Under the pieces are notes generated by a model. That model was not told the DNA's origin, made no database searches, and saw only the letters and a program-made list of their open reading frames with translations. From Acetobacteraceae bacterium (GTDB lineage: Bacteria > Pseudomonadota > Alphaproteobacteria > Acetobacterales > Acetobacteraceae): 64,000 bases of DNA. Below are positions 60,770 to 64,000 of the stretch, piece after piece. The stretch covers positions 59,159 to 123,158 of the forward strand of contig JAIXWG010000070.1 of the NCBI GenBank assembly GCA_027482245.1. Direction: 5' to 3'. Made by a program: the position numbers and the translations under genes. Position 1 is the stretch's first letter. Each line of letters opens with the position of its first letter.

Positions 60770-61726
60770 ATGTTCACCCGACGAAGCCTTGTCGCCACCG
60801 CAACGGCGGGCGTGGCGCTGCCGTTCGTGGCGCGGGCGCAGGAAGCCTTCCCCAACCGCCCGGTCCAGATCGTGATCCCGTACCCGCCGGGCAATGCGAT
60901 CGACCTGCTTGTCCGCGCCCTGGCGGCCGCGATGCAGCCTCATCTCGGCCAGTCGGCCGTCGTGCTCAACCGGGATGGTGCGGCGGGCGCCGTTGGCTCG
61001 GCCTCTGTCGCGCGGTCGGCCGCTGATGGCTACACCCTGCTGTTCGTGCCGGCGCTCGTCGCCTCCGTGCTGCCGGTCATCCAGGCGCAGTCGGGCCTGC
61101 AGCGGAATTCCTTCCGGCCGATCTGTCAGGTCTTCAGCAATTCCATGGCCCTGGTCGTGAAGCCGGACAGCCCGTTCCGCACGCTGCGTGACCTGCAGGC
61201 GGCAGCCCGGGCGCGCCCGAGTCAGGTCACCTACGGGACGCTCGGCGTAACCTCCATCCCGCACCTCGCCATGGTCCAGTGGGCCCAGGCCGCGGGCGTC
61301 GAGGTGGAACACGTGCCGTTCCGCGCCGATGCGTCCGTCATGACGGAGGTGCTGGCCGGGCGTCTTGATGTCGGCTCCATCGTCCTTGGCTCGGCGGCCG
61401 GGCGGAACGATGTGCGCGTGCTGGCCGTCTTCGACGCGCAGCGGCATCCGGACTTCCCCGAGGCCCCGACCGCGATGGAGCAGGGATTTGATGTGGCACC
61501 CGCTAGCTTCGGCGGCCTTTTCGCGCCAGCCGGCACGCCGGACGATCGCATCGCGCGGATCGAGGCCGCTTGCGCGGCAGCTGCCCAGACCGACAGTTAC
61601 CGCAGCGCCGCCCGCAATGCCTCCCAGCCCACATCTTTCTTCCTGAACTCCGCGGACTTCGCGCGTCGCGTCCAGCAGGATGTCGAGCAGAAGGCAGTGC
61701 TGCTGCGCGGCATCACGGTGCAGTAG
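60770..61726 (+). CDS. Bug/TctC-family periplasmic solute receptor
   Basis: A 318-residue orphan receptor. MFTRRSLVATATAGVALPFVARA is a signal peptide; the mature part starts QEAFPNRPVQIVIPYPPG. A VVLNRDGAAGAVGSASVA run replaces the ENRPGAGGN consensus, and ADGYTLLFVPALVASV follows. GAGAAACGAGC precedes the ATG. It lies just after the dioxygenase and may bind an aromatic acid, although position is the only evidence. Confidence 0.91.
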   Translation: MFTRRSLVATATAGVALPFVARAQEAFPNRPVQIVIPYPPGNAIDLLVRALAAAMQPHLGQSAVVLNRDGAAGAVGSASVARSAADGYTLLFVPALVASVLPVIQAQSGLQRNSFRPICQVFSNSMALVVKPDSPFRTLRDLQAAARARPSQVTYGTLGVTSIPHLAMVQWAQAAGVEVEHVPFRADASVMTEVLAGRLDVGSIVLGSAAGRNDVRVLAVFDAQRHPDFPEAPTAMEQGFDVAPASFGGLFAPAGTPDDRIARIEAACAAAAQTDSYRSAARNASQPTSFFLNSADFARRVQQDVEQKAVLLRGITVQ

Positions 61727-62016
61727 GTGTTGTCTGGCGCCGCACCGTGGCCCTGCCATGGTGCGGCTGCCACTCTCAGCATCGTCGGCCGTATTGGTGA
61801 CGCGCAGGCCGCGGAGGGGATCCGGGTGCCCTGGCCGAGCGTTTGCCCCCCGTGTCCGAGGGCTCCCGGCCCATCTCTTCGTGCACAGGCACCCCGGGCG
61901 CGATGATGTACCGTGTCGGGGACCGGGCGTTGCCTGCCTCTCGGCGGGCGCCTTGCGGCATGCGGCAGGGTACAGTGCTGGCAAGGCGGCGCCCGGTCAC
62001 AAACGCCGACGAAAGG

Positions 62017-63525
62017 ATGACCCAGGCTATGCGTTTGGCGATGTCAGAGATCGAATGGGCCGAACTGGTCGTGGGGTCGGTCACGGCGGCCCTCGAATCG
62101 GCCCATGAGTCCGGGCATGACCACATTGTCCTGGAAGTCTACGCGAACGACGACGCCTTCCGCCTGGTGAATCCGACCGAGACGCGCTTCGACAGCGACG
62201 GACACAAGCACCTTGCCAGGACGGCTGCACGCGCCGCGGCCCGCCATGGTTTCGAGATCGAGGTCCTGCACCTACAGGCGGCAGCCATCCAGGCCGGCTT
62301 GGCGACCCAGTCTGGCGATGCTGATCCGATCGACGCCCTTGGCGACGCGGGGGACCACCTGACGGGCGATGCCGCCCTTCGCGCGCTCGGGTTGCGTGCC
62401 GCCGATCTCAAGCAGGCCCCGCGGAAGCCGGCGACGGGCCGTACGCTCGCGGCGCGCATCGCTCGATGGGCGACGGATCCCGATGCCGAGGAGGGCCGGA
62501 TCACCGAACTGGCTCGGGAGCTGATTGACCAGCGCCTGGACGGAGCCCTCAGGGTTGTCGAGGCGATGCTGGAGCCCGAGGACTTCGCGTATGTCCGACG
62601 GGCGATCGACTTCGCGGCATCGGCGCATCCGGTCGGGGAGGGGAGGGCAGCGCAGCCGGCGGCGCTGCTGATCAGCCCCGTGCTCCGCAAGGGCACGGAG
62701 GGCCGCGACCCTGCGATCCCGGCTTCGCTGCGGGAGGCGATGGCGCAGGCCGCGCGGGACCTGGAGTTCGCGGCTCTGATCCTTGCCCCGTTCTGTGTCG
62801 CCACATCGACCATCATCCGCCTTCAGCCCAGTGAGTTGCGGGACATCGCAGAGGCTCTCGCCAATGGCCTGGAGCCACCCGTGCCGCCCGCGGAGCCCGC
62901 CGACCGTGATGTCTGCCTGCTGGGCTTGGCCGTCCCGGACGGTGATCTCGGCGATGTCGTCTATGACGAGGCGCTGGCCAGACGGATCGGGGCGTGGAAT
63001 GCCCTCGCCTCGGAGGCGGCCGGCGGCGGCATTGTCAGCCCGCCACTGACTTTGGCCCATGCGCTCGACCTGCTCCGGCGGGCGAAACTCGCCATTCCCG
63101 ACGAGCCGCCGGATGAGGTGGAAAGCGACGACGAGGATGAGGGGGCCGCCGGCGACGAGGCCATGGTGATGGCCATCGCCCTGCATCTGTCGAGCATCGG
63201 GACAGGGAGCGCTCTTGTGACGGGCGAGGAAGGCAGCGTCGCCGCCCTCACCATCACCGATGGCGTGCCTGATGCGTCTTCAGAGATGCTGCGGGAGGTA
63301 TTGTCGGCGGCCCTCGAGCTCGGGGGGACCCTGTTCGTTGTCCCGGCACCTGCCAATGGCGCGCCGGCCCAGGGCCACGCCTTCGCGCTGATGAACGGCG
63401 CCATCGAGCAGCTGTCGGCCAAGGACGCCGCCGCGCTGTTCGCGGACGAGGCGCCAGAGGATTGGGCGGCCGCGCCCGCGGCTTGGCAGGACGCTCCGCC
63501 CTTCGAATACGAACCGGAACTCTGA
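62017..63525 (+). CDS. Unrecognised protein of about 500 residues
   Basis: A protein of 502 residues from the ATG at 62017; ATGs at 62029 and 62041 are also possible and the ribosome site does not decide. I cannot assign a family. The N-terminal part has a mixed alpha/beta look (HIVLEVYANDDAFRLVNP). An acidic low-complexity stretch (VESDDEDEGAAGDE) lies in the C-terminal third, and the end is rich in Ala, Pro and Glu. There is no signal peptide or membrane segment. Its last codons overlap the start of a decayed Bug receptor fragment, so the gene seems to have been placed into a former receptor gene. Confidence 0.6.
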   Translation: MTQAMRLAMSEIEWAELVVGSVTAALESAHESGHDHIVLEVYANDDAFRLVNPTETRFDSDGHKHLARTAARAAARHGFEIEVLHLQAAAIQAGLATQSGDADPIDALGDAGDHLTGDAALRALGLRAADLKQAPRKPATGRTLAARIARWATDPDAEEGRITELARELIDQRLDGALRVVEAMLEPEDFAYVRRAIDFAASAHPVGEGRAAQPAALLISPVLRKGTEGRDPAIPASLREAMAQAARDLEFAALILAPFCVATSTIIRLQPSELRDIAEALANGLEPPVPPAEPADRDVCLLGLAVPDGDLGDVVYDEALARRIGAWNALASEAAGGGIVSPPLTLAHALDLLRRAKLAIPDEPPDEVESDDEDEGAAGDEAMVMAIALHLSSIGTGSALVTGEEGSVAALTITDGVPDASSEMLREVLSAALELGGTLFVVPAPANGAPAQGHAFALMNGAIEQLSAKDAAALFADEAPEDWAAAPAAWQDAPPFEYEPEL

Positions 63526-63746
63526 CGCCGCTGTTTGGTCGTGCCGGTACGCCGCAGCCGATTTTGGATCGGATGCATGGTGCGCTGGTGCAGGTGTTGC
63601 GAGAGCCGGAGGTGAAGGCACGGATTGAGGAGCAGGGGTGTGACATCCAGGCGAGTGATCCGGAGACGTGCCGTCGGTTTGTGGCGGCAGAGATCGAGCG
63701 CTGGGGTCAGGTGATCCGGGACAACGGGATCAGGGCGGACAGCTGA
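63526..63746 (+). pseudogene. Bug/TctC receptor C-terminal fragment
   Basis: Only the last 70 or so residues of a solute receptor remain. The frame reads LFGRAGTPQPILDRMHGAL, KARIEEQGCDIQASDPETC and AAEIERWGQVIRDNG, the normal receptor tail. The N-terminal two thirds are missing and the unrecognised gene takes their place. It has no start of its own. Confidence 0.85.
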
Positions 63747-64000
63747 GCGGGGGTTGCCTCGCGATTTCTGTGGATAAGTTGGTGTGGTGTTGGGGGGGTG
63801 GTCCTGGTTGGGGCTGCCCCTTTTGCGTGGGAGGCCAGGAGTTCCCTTGGTTTGTTGGGGGTGATGGGGGGTGAGGTGGGTGTGTTTGACAGTTTGGGGT
63901 CTGGGACTTAGAAAGCGCTCACCGACGACGAGGTGGTCTTGAAGACCGGCGGAACTTCCGCTAGCTTCTCTGGCCCGCCCTGGAGGCGGTGGTTGAGGCA
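63747..64000. other. G/T-rich end of the window
   Basis: A stretch of about 150 bases is unusually rich in G and T runs, then ordinary sequence with a small hairpin (GGTCTTGAAGACC). No gene is visible. The feature may continue beyond the window. Confidence 0.35.

Noticed and set aside
1..64000. CRISPR arrays, rRNA genes, prophage structural genes or conjugation genes
   Set aside because: No regularly spaced repeats, no ribosomal RNA sequence and no phage or conjugation proteins were seen.

Overview
This is a GC-rich chromosome segment with the gene content of an alphaproteobacterium. The many periplasmic Bug/TctC-type solute receptors, the IscR-led sulfur operon and the catabolic repertoire fit Acetobacteraceae (a Roseomonas-like genome), but that assignment is inference from gene content.

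Positions 1-8080 are a core region. It holds a partial tyrosyl-tRNA synthetase gene, divergent anmK, an alpha/beta hydrolase, and an operon of iscR, two cysteine desulfurases, an adrenodoxin-type ferredoxin, tenA and mnmA. An elongator-type tRNA-Met gene follows. The operon looks like a sulfur relay to tRNA 2-thiouridine, with a thiamine-salvage gene embedded in it.

Positions 8317-23298 are the most interesting part: a RiPP (ribosomally made, modified peptide) island between two transposase remnants, IS5-family next to the tRNA and IS3-family at the far end. It encodes a SAM methyltransferase with a long unknown N-terminal region (opposite strand), a nitrile-hydratase-leader (NHLP) precursor, a class II LanM synthetase, a 733-residue protein joining an unrecognised domain to a zinc-less medium-chain reductase, and a dedicated export set (HlyD-type adaptor, C39-peptidase ABC exporter, second ABC exporter). 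The LanM kinase/lyase residues are all present. All four LanC zinc/catalytic positions are replaced, and the precursor has no cysteine. The simplest reading is a 'lanthipeptide' pathway that dehydrates Ser/Thr but makes no thioether rings, and may reduce the dehydro-residues to D-amino acids. The LanM gene also has an amber codon where its family has a C-terminal Tyr.

Positions 23558-35959 are a sulfatase locus: three type I sulfatases with Cys-type formylglycine motifs, a formylglycine-generating enzyme, three orphan Bug receptors, GntR and LysR regulators, an NTF2-like protein and a free-standing allophanate-hydrolase C-terminal-type domain. The inferred role is desulfation of organic sulfate esters.

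Positions 36262-41398 are an RND efflux operon with a divergent TetR gene and a long palindrome between them.

Positions 41564-63746 are catabolic clusters: a family 5 solute-binding protein with an amidase; a HisD-like dehydrogenase with an XRE-cupin regulator and an M81 peptidase; three enolase-superfamily enzymes of different subgroups; a LigI-like amidohydrolase; a MetE-core protein; a GntR regulator; a NodB-like deacetylase; an intradiol dioxygenase; four intact Bug receptors; an unrecognised 500-residue protein; and the C-terminal stub of another Bug receptor. No TctA/TctB membrane genes accompany any receptor.
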